From: an uncultured Bacilli bacterium
Lineage (GTDB): Bacteria > Bacillota_I > Bacilli_A > RF39 > UBA660
NCBI GenBank assembly: GCA_947625635.1
Contig: CANQPA010000004.1
Coordinates: 1 to 59,079 of the forward strand
DNA: 59,079 bases
Direction: 5' to 3'
Shown here: one piece after another, positions 7,724 to 17,686 of the stretch
How the letters are laid out: every line of letters begins with the position of its first letter
Numbering within the stretch: the stretch's first letter is position 1
Notes under the pieces: generated by a model
Database searches by the model: none
What the model saw: the letters and a program-made list of their open reading frames with translations, nothing else
What the model was told of the DNA's origin: nothing
Program-made: the position numbers and the translations under genes

Positions 7724-9256
7724 TTGATTAATAGATTACAACAAATTAAAGAAAAGGGCTTCTCCATGGCGGCGCCACCTTTAGATTTTAATAAAGTCAA
7801 GATAGGCGTAAAAACATTAGATGATGCAGTTTTAAGTTTAGGTGATTATAAAAGTTTAAACACACAACTTGCAGATAAAAAATTTGTTTTAAATGCAATT
7901 AGCAAATATGATTTAGAGACAATGAGAGAAATATCTAATTTCTTTTATAAAACTAGTGGTATTTATTCAAGATTATGTAGATATATGGCTTTTTTATATA
8001 GGTATGATTGGATGATTACCCCTTATATTATAGATGATTCGGCGCCAGAAGATAAAATATTGAGAAATTTTTCAAAAACTTTATCTTATATGGATAATTG
8101 TAATATAAAAAAGATTTTAGGTGAAATTGCTTTAAAAGTAATTACTAATGGTTGTTATTATGGATATATAGTTGAAACCGCAAGCGGTTTTTCATTACAA
8201 GAATTACCAATAAGGTATTGCCGCACAAGGTATACTGTAAATGGTTTTTCCGCTATTGAATTTAATATGAAATTCTTTGATGAATATTTTAGAGATGCGG
8301 AGCAGCGAGCGAAAGTTTTAAATTTATTTCCTAAAGAGTTTAAAAAAGGATATATATTATATAAACAAGGTAAGTTAGTTCCTGATTATCAGGGAGATAC
8401 AAAAGGTTGGTATCTTTTAGAAATAGGAAAAGTTATCAAATTTAATGTTAATGGCGAAGATTTTCCTATGTTTATAAATGTAGTCCCCGCAATTATAGAT
8501 CTAGATGCCGCACAAGATTTGGATAGAAAAAAGATGGCTCAACAGCTTTTAAAAATTATTATCCAAAAAATGCCGTTTGATAAAAATGGAGATTTAATAT
8601 TTGATGTAGATGAAGCAAGAGAATTGCATAATAATGCAGTTCAAATGTTAGGTAGAGCTATTGGTATTGATGTCTTAACTACTTTTGCGGACGTCGATGT
8701 TGCGGATATGGCTGATAGAAATACCACTACTAGTGTAGATGAATTGGAAAAGGTAGAGCGTACAGTATATAATGAATCTGGTACTGCGCAAAATCTTTTT
8801 AATACTGATGGTAATATAGCTCTTGAAAAATCTATTTTGAATGATGAAGCAGCAATTTATAATTTATTATTACAGTTTGAAGCTTTTTTAAATAATATAT
8901 TAAAGCAATTTGATATAAATAAAAAAGTAACTTATAAATTGCAGCTATTAAATACAACAATATATAATTATAAAGAATTGTCTAAAATGTATAAAGAGCA
9001 AGCGCAATTAGGTTATTCTAAAATGTTACCGCAAATTGCGTTGGGTCAATCTCAAAGTTCAATATTAGCAAATGCTTATTTTGAAAATAATATATTAGAT
9101 TTGGTTTCTATGTTTGTTCCGCCTATTACTTCAAATCAGATGAGTCCTAGCGCAATTCAAAGAGATAATAGTTCTGATAATAAAGTTGGACGAAAAGAGA
9201 AACCTGATGATGAGAAATCAGAAAAGACAATCGCAAATCGGGAATCGATGAATTAA
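7724..9256 (+). CDS. Portal protein
   Basis: ~510 aa; position after terL; portal-like composition; probable TTG start at 7724 after TGAGGTG. Confidence 0.75.
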   Translation: MINRLQQIKEKGFSMAAPPLDFNKVKIGVKTLDDAVLSLGDYKSLNTQLADKKFVLNAISKYDLETMREISNFFYKTSGIYSRLCRYMAFLYRYDWMITPYIIDDSAPEDKILRNFSKTLSYMDNCNIKKILGEIALKVITNGCYYGYIVETASGFSLQELPIRYCRTRYTVNGFSAIEFNMKFFDEYFRDAEQRAKVLNLFPKEFKKGYILYKQGKLVPDYQGDTKGWYLLEIGKVIKFNVNGEDFPMFINVVPAIIDLDAAQDLDRKKMAQQLLKIIIQKMPFDKNGDLIFDVDEARELHNNAVQMLGRAIGIDVLTTFADVDVADMADRNTTTSVDELEKVERTVYNESGTAQNLFNTDGNIALEKSILNDEAAIYNLLLQFEAFLNNILKQFDINKKVTYKLQLLNTTIYNYKELSKMYKEQAQLGYSKMLPQIALGQSQSSILANAYFENNILDLVSMFVPPITSNQMSPSAIQRDNSSDNKVGRKEKPDDEKSEKTIANRESMN

Positions 9257-9271
9257 AGGAGGAGCAGATTA

Positions 9272-10561
9272 ATGCATAAGTCTGTTGCAACTATACAAAA
9301 TCCAGAATTTATTAATTTACAGCCTGTTGATTTAAATCCACTAATGAGTAGCTGTGAAATTAAGGTTTTGTATATTGGAGAAAATAGAAATAAATCTTAT
9401 ATAGATAAAGAAACCGCAATAGAAATGTCTAAAACCTTGCGCGGCGCCCCTATTGTTGGAGCTTATAAAGAAAATAAAGAAGATTTTATAGATCATGGTG
9501 AACAAATTATAATAGATGATGAGGGCATTAAAGTAAATTATCTTACTAAGCCTTATGGATTTGTTGCGCCAGACGCGCGAGTGTGGTTTCAAAAATTTAT
9601 AGATACAGATGATTTTGGCAATGAAGTAGAGCGGGAATATCTTATGACTACTGGTTTCTTATGGACTGGTCAATTTCCCGAATGCGAAGTTGCTATTAAA
9701 GAAGGAAGACCTCATTCTATGGAATTAGACCAAAAAACTTTGCAAGGACATTGGGCAAAAAATTCTAAGAATGATATGGAATTTTTCATAATAAATGACG
9801 CGATATTCTCTAAGTTATGTATCTTAGGTGAAGATGTAGAACCTTGTTTTGAAGGATCTAGCATTACCGCACCAAATGTTAGCTCTACATTTACCAAATT
9901 AGATGCTGATTTTAGAAATACCCTTTATTCTATGATGCAAGATTTGAAAAATTTAAATTTTGCATTGCAAGGAGGAAAAGAGATGGACGAAAATACTGAA
10001 GTTCAAGAAATTCAGAATGAAAATGCTCCAGAACTTGATCCAGCACCTGTATTGGAAAACACAGAACAGGACCTCAATTTTAGCAAGACAGAAGAAGGTA
10101 ATGCTGAGGAAAAGGAGCCTGAAGAACAAGAATCTAAGCTCGAAGAGGATGACAAGGAGAAAGAGTATTCATTATTAAAGCAGCAATATGCTGAACTTAA
10201 TGATAAGTACACTCAACTTCAAGGTATTGAAGAAAAATATAATAGTCTTTTAGCTGAATACGATTCTTTAATAGCCTTTAAGAAAAAGGTTGAGGATGCA
10301 GAAAAGGATAAGTTAATTGATAGCTTCTATATGTTATCTGATGAAGATAAGGCTGATGTCATAAAAAATAAATCAGATTATACATTAGAAGAAATTGAGA
10401 GCAAGTTGTCTGTTATCTGCGTGCGAAAGAAAGTAAATTTTGCACAAGAAGATAACAAAAATATAAACCCTGAAAGCGCGATATTGTTTACTTTAACAGA
10501 AGAAGATAATGTTCCCGCATGGGTTAAAGCGTGTGCTGCTACGCAAAAGAGAGCAAAATAA
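9272..10561 (+). CDS. Prohead protease fused to coiled-coil scaffold (predicted)
   Basis: 429 aa; N-terminal globular domain (RGAPIVGAYKE...HSMELD), C-terminal acidic coiled coil; between portal and MCP. Confidence 0.6.
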   Translation: MHKSVATIQNPEFINLQPVDLNPLMSSCEIKVLYIGENRNKSYIDKETAIEMSKTLRGAPIVGAYKENKEDFIDHGEQIIIDDEGIKVNYLTKPYGFVAPDARVWFQKFIDTDDFGNEVEREYLMTTGFLWTGQFPECEVAIKEGRPHSMELDQKTLQGHWAKNSKNDMEFFIINDAIFSKLCILGEDVEPCFEGSSITAPNVSSTFTKLDADFRNTLYSMMQDLKNLNFALQGGKEMDENTEVQEIQNENAPELDPAPVLENTEQDLNFSKTEEGNAEEKEPEEQESKLEEDDKEKEYSLLKQQYAELNDKYTQLQGIEEKYNSLLAEYDSLIAFKKKVEDAEKDKLIDSFYMLSDEDKADVIKNKSDYTLEEIESKLSVICVRKKVNFAQEDNKNINPESAILFTLTEEDNVPAWVKACAATQKRAK

Positions 10562-10581
10562 ATTAGGAGGAAAATATAAAA

Positions 10582-11112
10582 ATGCCTGAAAAAATTGATA
10601 GAATTGGATTTGGCCAAGTAGAGCCTAACCATCTTTCTGCACAGAGAACAGGTCAGATTTATGCACAGCTTCCCTGTGATTCTAGCATTAATATTCTCGA
10701 GAATGGCCAGTTTGCAAAGTATAATTATAAAGAAAATAAAGTTAGCTTTGATGGTGACGGCGAGATGATGTTAGTTTTTAATGAAGTAAAATTTTATGAA
10801 AATAGAAAGCACTATAAAGATTATGCTCTTATAAAGAGTGATTACCTTGGTGATGTTATGGTGCCTCGTTTATTTAAAACCAATGTTGGTGATATATTTA
10901 CAACTAACTGCTTTGATACAGCTGCTACGAGCGCCGATGGGGAAACCAAAGGTGTAAGTGAGTTAAATATAGGAGACAAGGTAGCTCCTGATGCGGAAAC
11001 TGGTTATTTGAAAAAGGATGGCGCAGATACGGCAGAAATGCAATGGCAAGTTGTAAAAATTTATACTATGCCTGATGGACAAAAGGGCGTTAAGCTTCAG
11101 AGAATAAAATAA
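10582..11112 (+). CDS. Head decoration/structural protein (predicted)
   Basis: 176 aa immediately upstream of MCP, good RBS. Confidence 0.45.
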   Translation: MPEKIDRIGFGQVEPNHLSAQRTGQIYAQLPCDSSINILENGQFAKYNYKENKVSFDGDGEMMLVFNEVKFYENRKHYKDYALIKSDYLGDVMVPRLFKTNVGDIFTTNCFDTAATSADGETKGVSELNIGDKVAPDAETGYLKKDGADTAEMQWQVVKIYTMPDGQKGVKLQRIK

Positions 11113-11126
11113 GGGGGTAAAGAAGA

Positions 11127-12152
11127 ATGTTAGATAAGAAAAATTTATTTGAATTAGCTAAAATAGTCGCTAATGCGAAGTCTTCTGCTCCTGTAGCATA
11201 TTCTTTTGGAGATCAGAAGTTTAGTTATAGTGATTTAAACGAAACTTTAAGAACAGAACTTAATAATTATGCAAGTACCTATGCTTTGTATAGAGAAAAT
11301 CAAAATCTTATATTCTCGCTTATTGAACAGACTATTGATGATGTAATTCCTCAGAGAGTTATGGAACAATATGGTAGATTTGCGGAAATAAAGACTTTTG
11401 CGCGTGGTGACAAGCCTGTTTTTACACAGAGAGTTACAGCAGCTTCGCGCAGACGTGCTAAACAGTTTATAACTACAGCGCACGAGGCTGGTGTATATGA
11501 AGTCTTTAAATTGGATGGAAAGAGCTTTGAAGTTAAGATGACCGCAGTTGCAGGTGCAGCTCAAATAGGTCTTGAAGAGTTCCTTTCTGGAAGAATTGAT
11601 TTCTCTACTATACTTGATATTTTAATGGAAGCAATAGATGAATCAATTTATGTTGAAATCGAAAAAGCTTTGCTTGCATCCGTAACTAGCTTACAAGATG
11701 CTAATAAGCATATTGATATTCAATTTAAAGAAGGAGAAATGGATAAATTGCTTGCAGTAGCGGATTCGTATGGTAAATCTACAATTTATTGTACTTTTGA
11801 ATTTGCTGCAGAAATGCATCCCGATTCGAATAGTTGGATTTCGGATAATATGAAAGATAAATATTGGGAGAATGGATATCTTGGTAATTATAAAGGTCAT
11901 GATGTTATAATTCTTAATCAGTCTTTTACTGATGAAACTAATACTAAGAAAGTTATAGATCCTTCGTATGCTTGGATTATTCCTGTTGGCGCTGACAAGC
12001 CCGTTAAGATTGCTTTTGAAGGCGAGACAATGGTAGATGAATGGAAAAATCAAGACTGGTCGCGCGAAGTACGTGCATTTAAGAATTTTGGTGTAGGTAC
12101 TATAATTACAAATAACATTTGTATATATCAAAATTCGTCTTTAAAGAAATAA
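11127..12152 (+). CDS. Major capsid protein, HK97-like
   Basis: 341 aa; ...AEIKTFARGDKPVFTQRVTAASRRRAKQFITTAHEAGVYEVFKLDGKSFEVKMTAVAGAAQIGLEEFLSG...; genomic position. Confidence 0.75.
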   Translation: MLDKKNLFELAKIVANAKSSAPVAYSFGDQKFSYSDLNETLRTELNNYASTYALYRENQNLIFSLIEQTIDDVIPQRVMEQYGRFAEIKTFARGDKPVFTQRVTAASRRRAKQFITTAHEAGVYEVFKLDGKSFEVKMTAVAGAAQIGLEEFLSGRIDFSTILDILMEAIDESIYVEIEKALLASVTSLQDANKHIDIQFKEGEMDKLLAVADSYGKSTIYCTFEFAAEMHPDSNSWISDNMKDKYWENGYLGNYKGHDVIILNQSFTDETNTKKVIDPSYAWIIPVGADKPVKIAFEGETMVDEWKNQDWSREVRAFKNFGVGTIITNNICIYQNSSLKK

Positions 12153-12160
12153 TTTAAATA

Positions 12161-12190
12161 AGGCGGAGGTGGGTTTCTCCACTTCCGCCT
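12161..12190 (+). terminator. Strong hairpin 3' of the capsid gene (terminator or mRNA-stabilising stem; no long T-tract)
   Basis: AGGCGGAGGTGG-GTTTCT-CCACTTCCGCCT 12-bp stem. Confidence 0.6.
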
Positions 12191-12223
12191 ATTAAAAGAG
12201 ATAAAAGGAGATAATAATTTAAT

Positions 12224-12793
12224 ATGATAGGAAAAAATACTTTAATAAAAGTTACTAATAGATCTGGCGCATCTGTTGGATATGAAGTACCTGATTTAGG
12301 TGTTACTCGTAGATTTAATAATAAAGAAACTAAAGAAATCAGCGCAGAAGAGTTAAGAAAATTATCTTATGTGCCTGGTGGTATGTATATTATACAAAAT
12401 TGCTTAAGAATTGATAATGAAGAGCTTGTTAAAGAACTTCTTGGACAGGTGGAGCCAGAATATGCATATACAGAAGAAGATATTAAGAGTTTATTATTAA
12501 ATGGCTCTTTAGATGAACTGCTTGATTGTTTGGATTTTGCGCCCGATGGAGTAATTCAATTAATAAAAGATTTTGCAGTCAAATATGAACTTAATGATGT
12601 TAAAAAGAGGAAAGCAATTTTCAATAAAACTGGTTTTAATGTAGACAAAGCTATTGAAATTAATAATATATCGCAAGAGGAAAAGCCTCAAGAAGAAACA
12701 GGAGCTGCCCGCCGCATAAATAAAGAAAATGAATCTGAAGGAGGAAGTAGCAGAAGAACCGCACCTCCTAAATATAAGGTACTTGGTAAGTAA
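12224..12793 (+). CDS. Hypothetical structural/connector protein
   Basis: 189-aa ORF, RBS AAAGGAG. Confidence 0.6.
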   Translation: MIGKNTLIKVTNRSGASVGYEVPDLGVTRRFNNKETKEISAEELRKLSYVPGGMYIIQNCLRIDNEELVKELLGQVEPEYAYTEEDIKSLLLNGSLDELLDCLDFAPDGVIQLIKDFAVKYELNDVKKRKAIFNKTGFNVDKAIEINNISQEEKPQEETGAARRINKENESEGGSSRRTAPPKYKVLGK

Positions 12794-13574
12794 TCTGCGA
12801 AACAAAATAGTGACAATTACTTTTGATAATAATGAAAAAATTATATCTGCGGATTATGATGTTAAGCAATTTTATAATGTGAAGGATATAGTTATTATTA
12901 TTCCTGAAGAAAATACAATTGAAGATAATGATAGTTATGCTCTTTTAGATTCACAAAAGTTTTTTTTAAGAAAAGAAGAAAGTGAAGAAAATTATAAATT
13001 ATTGTTAAAAGAAGAAGCGTTTAAAGGGGCTACTAAATTTCAGTTAGTGATTAAGGGAAATAAAAGTAATCTTTTAAATATTAATTTTAATCCTTACACT
13101 CCTTTTTCTATAATTTATAATCTTTTCTTTGAAAAGATAACAGATGATATGTACATGGAAACGACAAAAGAAGAAACTTATAAAATGATAAAAGGTATTT
13201 TTCTTTCTGCAATATGCATGTTTGAATTTCCACGTGTAGATGTTTTTAATTATGATTTGGATAAAGAAGTTTATAATATTGCGCTTTCTCATGAAGAAGT
13301 TGATATTATAGCTACTTATATGATTACCGCATGGTTAGGTCAACAGTTGGCAAGTGTAGAACTTACTCGTATGAAATATAGTGGTAGTGATTTTAAATTT
13401 ACATCTCAGGCAAATCATATGGCTAAGCTTTTGAGTTTAAAGAAAGATTATGAAAGATTAGGTTTTCATCTTCAAAGATTATATAAAAGAAGAAAAGCAG
13501 ATGATAAAGGTGTTATGCGTTCTACTTTTAGCTCTATTATGGAATCATCTTTTAACAGGAGAGATGATTTATGA
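12729..13574 (+). CDS. Hypothetical connector-region protein; true start probably near 12794-12810
   Basis: ORF overlaps the previous gene end and ends overlapping the next start. Confidence 0.55.
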   Translation: MNLKEEVAEEPHLLNIRYLVSNLRNKIVTITFDNNEKIISADYDVKQFYNVKDIVIIIPEENTIEDNDSYALLDSQKFFLRKEESEENYKLLLKEEAFKGATKFQLVIKGNKSNLLNINFNPYTPFSIIYNLFFEKITDDMYMETTKEETYKMIKGIFLSAICMFEFPRVDVFNYDLDKEVYNIALSHEEVDIIATYMITAWLGQQLASVELTRMKYSGSDFKFTSQANHMAKLLSLKKDYERLGFHLQRLYKRRKADDKGVMRSTFSSIMESSFNRRDDL

Positions 13575-13891
13575 TTTTAAAATATAATATAGAGATTGAA
13601 AAAAAAGATTTACAAAAAAATTTAAAGAGATTAACTAATCAAATTTATAAGTTACTTCCCATGCGCGAAGAAGGCGGTGACTGGCAAAAACCGCTTGAAA
13701 CTGTAATGGAAGAACTTGCGGGGATGGATAGATTAATACTATCTGATTATGGACATGTATTTTTATCACTTGTGTGTAAATTAGAGGGCTTGTTTACATT
13801 ACAAAAAGAAGAAGATTTTGGATTATATCGTCGCATTATTTTTGAATGTTTAAGTATAATCGGGGATTTGGTGAAAGTATGTCAGGATTAG
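13571..13891 (+). CDS. Hypothetical connector-region protein
   Basis: 106-aa ORF, ATGA-type overlap with upstream gene. Confidence 0.55.
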   Translation: MILKYNIEIEKKDLQKNLKRLTNQIYKLLPMREEGGDWQKPLETVMEELAGMDRLILSDYGHVFLSLVCKLEGLFTLQKEEDFGLYRRIIFECLSIIGDLVKVCQD

Positions 13892-14841
13892 ATAATTTAA
13901 AGACAAGATTAAATTATACTGGCGGCCAGCGACAACAAGATAGAATGAATAAAGATAAATTAAAAACTTTAAAAAAAGCCCTGCTTTATTCCTATCAAGG
14001 CGCAACCGCAATTTTACAAGATAAAAGAGAATTTAGATGTTTAATAAATCCAAATAAAATGAGTAATGATCTTGATGATAAAATTATATCTATTCCTTTT
14101 GAAGATATATGTTTAAATCAAGATAGAGTTGGCACTACTACTGAAGGAACTCAGTCTATTGGAATGAAACCTGGAGATGTGTTTATTTGGAAAGAAAATG
14201 GAACTCATTGGCTAGTGACTTTACAATATAAAAATGAGACTGCTTATTTTAGGGCGCAAATTCGCCAAGCTAAATATGAAGTGCGCATAGGCGATAAAAG
14301 TTATTGGTGTTATGTGCGCGGGCCAGCTGAGCAAACTATGGTCTGGTCTCAAGTCTCTGGAGACTATTTTAATAAATTAAATTATACTTTAATAATGTAT
14401 GTAACAAAAGATGAGAATACTGAAAAGACGTTACATAGATTTACAAAGTTAATTATTGGTGGGAAACCTTGGGAAGTTCAAGCTATTGATAATTTAAGTG
14501 TAGATGGTATTATAGAAGTTGCTTTAAAAGAAACTTTTCAAAATTCTATTGAAGAAATGCATGAAAATCAGCCTGAAGCCCCTATTTTAGAAGAAGATAT
14601 AATTATAGGAAATAAGGTGGTTAAGCCTTATGATATAATAGATTATAAGATAAATGAAAATTATTTTAATGAAGATGGTCACTGGGAATTAAGTTGCGGA
14701 GATGCGGTCGCTAGGTTAATGCAGAATGAACCTGGATTCGCGCGCATAGAAATTGTTACAGGTAGAAAAGGCAGTTTTATCCTTAGTTATATCACTTCAG
14801 AAAATAATTTTTCGGAGACTATTGAAATTGAGTCTTTATAA
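13879..14841 (+). CDS. Hypothetical head-tail connector protein
   Basis: MSGLDNLKTRLNYTGGQRQQDRMNKDKLKTLKKALLYSYQG...; position between capsid and tail genes. Confidence 0.55.
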   Translation: MSGLDNLKTRLNYTGGQRQQDRMNKDKLKTLKKALLYSYQGATAILQDKREFRCLINPNKMSNDLDDKIISIPFEDICLNQDRVGTTTEGTQSIGMKPGDVFIWKENGTHWLVTLQYKNETAYFRAQIRQAKYEVRIGDKSYWCYVRGPAEQTMVWSQVSGDYFNKLNYTLIMYVTKDENTEKTLHRFTKLIIGGKPWEVQAIDNLSVDGIIEVALKETFQNSIEEMHENQPEAPILEEDIIIGNKVVKPYDIIDYKINENYFNEDGHWELSCGDAVARLMQNEPGFARIEIVTGRKGSFILSYITSENNFSETIEIESL

Positions 14842-14861
14842 GAGTTACAAGGAGCAATTAA

Positions 14862-15455
14862 ATGAAAAGAGATGCTTATAAACCAATAAATTCATCTTTT
14901 TTATCTCACCCAAAAGATGCGGAAGCTATTGTAAAAAAATTATTTGTAGATTCACGTCCTCATAGTGATACATTAAAAAGATTATTGGTAATTAATACAA
15001 AAGATTGTTTATCTGATTTAACAGATGAAAAAATTAATGAAATTATTTTAAAAATGACTCCCGCAAAGTTAATAGAACATAGATTTGTTACTTTTGTTCC
15101 TAAATTAATAATGCCAGAGCATGAAGAAGTTAAGTCTTATATATTAATTTCATTTAATGATTATTTTCCTAATTATTCTAATTCGCCTGAATTTAGAGAT
15201 TGCTCTGTATCTTTTGATATAGTTTGTCATACAGATTATTGGCAATTAGATGATTATGAACTTAGACCTTTAATGATTGCGGGATATATTGATGGTATTT
15301 TAAATGAATGTAAATTATCTGGTATTGGAACATTAAATTTTATGGGATGTAAAGAATTGGTTCTAGATGAGCATTTAGCGGGATATACTTTAATGTACAA
15401 AGCTGTTCATGGAAATGCAAATGATAGAAAAACGGAGATGCTTTTGCCTGTATGA
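14862..15455 (+). CDS. Hypothetical tail completion/connector protein
   Basis: 197-aa ORF with RBS; position. Confidence 0.5.
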   Translation: MKRDAYKPINSSFLSHPKDAEAIVKKLFVDSRPHSDTLKRLLVINTKDCLSDLTDEKINEIILKMTPAKLIEHRFVTFVPKLIMPEHEEVKSYILISFNDYFPNYSNSPEFRDCSVSFDIVCHTDYWQLDDYELRPLMIAGYIDGILNECKLSGIGTLNFMGCKELVLDEHLAGYTLMYKAVHGNANDRKTEMLLPV

Positions 15456-16240
15456 TAAATGAATTGCAACTTTTAGCGGGAACTGACATTCCATTTCTAG
15501 AAGCTAATGTTACAATACATCAACCAACTTTAAAAGAATTATCTTATTTAGGAGAAGATAAATTTGCATATGGATATCAATTATTAAAATTCTCAAAAGA
15601 TATGCTAAGCGCACAGGACAAAAATAATTTATCTGTTTATAGTGATTTTGATATATTAATGCAAGTTATTGAAAACAGAAGAGGAGAAAAGGTTTTAAAT
15701 GAAAGCATTAATAATATGAAACAAATTTTATTCCTTTTGTTTCCTCAATATGATGTTAAAATTGAAAATAGGGAAATTATATTGGTAGATAAAGATAATA
15801 ATATTTTTAAAATTAATTCAGATAATTTTAATGCTTTTAAAAAAATACTTGTTGAAATATTTTGTGTTTTTAATAGCGAAGATGAGAAGGCTGAACAAAA
15901 TTACAACCCCACTGGTGCGTTAGCTCAAAGAATTGTTGAAAAATTAAAAAAGCGTCATCAGCAATTGGCTGAGCGAAAAGGGGGCAATGGTAAAAAAGTA
16001 GCTATTCTAAGTAGATATGTATCTATTCTTGCTGTTGGAGAACATAAAGATATAAATTCGTTTATGAGTTATACTATGTATCAATTAAACGATGAATACC
16101 AGCGTTTTATTTTAAAAATGCAATATGATATTTACATTAAAAGTAAATTAGCTGGTGCAAAAGATGTTCAAGAACCAGAAGATTGGATGAAAGATTTATA
16201 TGATGAGAACAAGGAGCTAGATTATGGGTATATCAAATAA
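15452..16240 (+). CDS. Hypothetical tail-region protein
   Basis: 262-aa ORF, ATGA overlap with upstream gene. Confidence 0.55.
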   Translation: MINELQLLAGTDIPFLEANVTIHQPTLKELSYLGEDKFAYGYQLLKFSKDMLSAQDKNNLSVYSDFDILMQVIENRRGEKVLNESINNMKQILFLLFPQYDVKIENREIILVDKDNNIFKINSDNFNAFKKILVEIFCVFNSEDEKAEQNYNPTGALAQRIVEKLKKRHQQLAERKGGNGKKVAILSRYVSILAVGEHKDINSFMSYTMYQLNDEYQRFILKMQYDIYIKSKLAGAKDVQEPEDWMKDLYDENKELDYGYIK

Positions 16241-17012
16241 AGATCAAGAAATTCTTAAAGCAGAAAGTAATACTAGAACATTAAAAGAATGGATTGAATT
16301 CTTTGAAAATCGTTATACCAAAGGTCAAATATATGGTTTTTGCTATCATCGAGGACTGGGTATTAAAAAAATTTCTAAAGAAGAAAAAAGTAAAATTCAG
16401 TCTGAAAATGCTAGAAAATATCATATTAATCAAGATTATTTTAAAAAGTGGTCTCATAATATGGCTTATATTCTAGGACTTTGGTTCGCAGATGGATGTA
16501 TTTATGGTGGGAAAATGTTTGATATTACACTTCATAAGAGAGATAAATATATTTTAAAACAAATTGCTCAAGAGCTACAGTATGAAGGAAATCTTTATGA
16601 TTGTGTAGATCGACAAGCAGCGCGTTTAAATTTTTCTTGTGTCGTTATCTATAGTGATATAATCGCACTTGGCGGGACCGAGTGTAAAAGTAATACAATA
16701 ACTTTTCCTATTATTCCAAAAGAATATCTACATGATTTTATCAGAGGGTATTTTGATGGAGATGGAAGTATAATGTGCTTAAAAAATAATAGAATTAATA
16801 CTGCTTTTACAAGTGGAAGTAAAATTTTCTTAGATCAGCTTTTAGAAATTTTAAAACTAGAAGCAGGTATTGAAGGCGGTAGCTATGATCCAAGTAGTTT
16901 AAGTCTTCGATTTGGGAAAAGAGATTCTATTAAATTAGGCAATTATATGTATAAAGATAATCCTCAATTATTTTTGCAGAGGAAAAAGGATAAATTTAAA
17001 AATATAAAATAA
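16224..17012 (+). CDS. LAGLIDADG homing endonuclease, apparently freestanding
   Basis: Two LAGLIDADG motifs: YILGLWFADGCIYGG and FIRGYFDGDGSI; overlaps upstream stop and ends before the RBS of the tail gene. Confidence 0.9.
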   Translation: MGISNKDQEILKAESNTRTLKEWIEFFENRYTKGQIYGFCYHRGLGIKKISKEEKSKIQSENARKYHINQDYFKKWSHNMAYILGLWFADGCIYGGKMFDITLHKRDKYILKQIAQELQYEGNLYDCVDRQAARLNFSCVVIYSDIIALGGTECKSNTITFPIIPKEYLHDFIRGYFDGDGSIMCLKNNRINTAFTSGSKIFLDQLLEILKLEAGIEGGSYDPSSLSLRFGKRDSIKLGNYMYKDNPQLFLQRKKDKFKNIK

Positions 17013-17030
17013 AAGGAGGATACAAATCCT

Positions 17031-17086
17031 ATGAGATTTGGTGTGAACTCTCGCACTAATATATCCTATCCTGATGTCACAGGGGT
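17031..17086 (+). CDS. Tail tube-like protein, exon 1
   Basis: MRFGVNSRTNISYPDVTGV; RBS AAAGGAGG; interrupted by intron. Confidence 0.7.
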
Positions 17087-17283
17087 CAAATAATTTGGCT
17101 ATCGGGGAATGATTTTTCAAATCCCGAGTCATGGCGCGCGAGCTGCGTGACCGCGATGTAGAGACTAATAGCCTTGATAGGCTATGTATGCTTACTATTG
17201 ACATGTAAGTAGAAAAGGATATATACATGGCTAGACCGTGTATAAGAGATAGTCCATAATAAAAAATTATGAAGAGAAATATG
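17087..17283 (+). mobile_element. Group I intron in tail gene (~197 nt, no ORF)
   Basis: P1 GGT|CAAA...TTTGGCT with U.G; TATCGGGGAATG...AAATCCCG; GTAGAGACTA...AGAGATAGTCC; splicing gives PDVTG-V-DVVFKAKSNMKIG. Confidence 0.8.
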
Positions 17284-17452
17284 CGACGTAGTTTTTAAAG
17301 CTAAGTCTAATATGAAAATCGGTACAACTGAATTTAAGAAAGGTCAACCTGTATTATATATAGATAGTGCTAAAACCTCTACCATTGAGGGTGCAGCTAC
17401 TACTGTATATGCTACTGGTGGTAAGGGTAACACTAGATTAATTGCGTGGGAT
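17284..17452 (+). CDS. Tail tube-like protein, exon 2
   Basis: DVVFKAKSNMKIGTTEFKKGQPVLYIDSAKTSTIEGAATTVYATGGKGNTRLIAWD. Confidence 0.75.
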
Positions 17453-17686
17453 TGTTTATCACTAGCTCACGAACGTCAGTAATGATGTTAAGAAAAATTC
17501 CGTGAATTGCTGGGAGGTCCTGAAATGGATAATCAGCAGCCAAGCCTTATTTTTTTTAAGGAAGGTTCAACGACTAGCTCATATGAGCGTAGAACCAAGC
17601 GGTTCGAAGTGCGGAACTCCTATTAAATAGGATGAAGATATAGTCTAATCTGCATGTATATATAAAGATGCAGCAGCTAGAAATAG
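17453..17686 (+). mobile_element. Second group I intron in tail gene (no ORF; 3' boundary 17686-17713)
   Basis: AATTGCTGGGA...AATCAGCAGCCAAGCC; GGTTCAACGACTA...GAAGATATAGTCTAATC. Confidence 0.85.

Noticed and set aside
11247-12131. Minus-strand ORFs inside the major capsid gene
   Set aside because: Antisense to a well-supported CDS, with no RBS and biased composition.
16224-17012. LAGLIDADG ORF as intron-encoded
   Set aside because: It overlaps the upstream stop, ends before an RBS and has no intron core on both sides; treated as freestanding.
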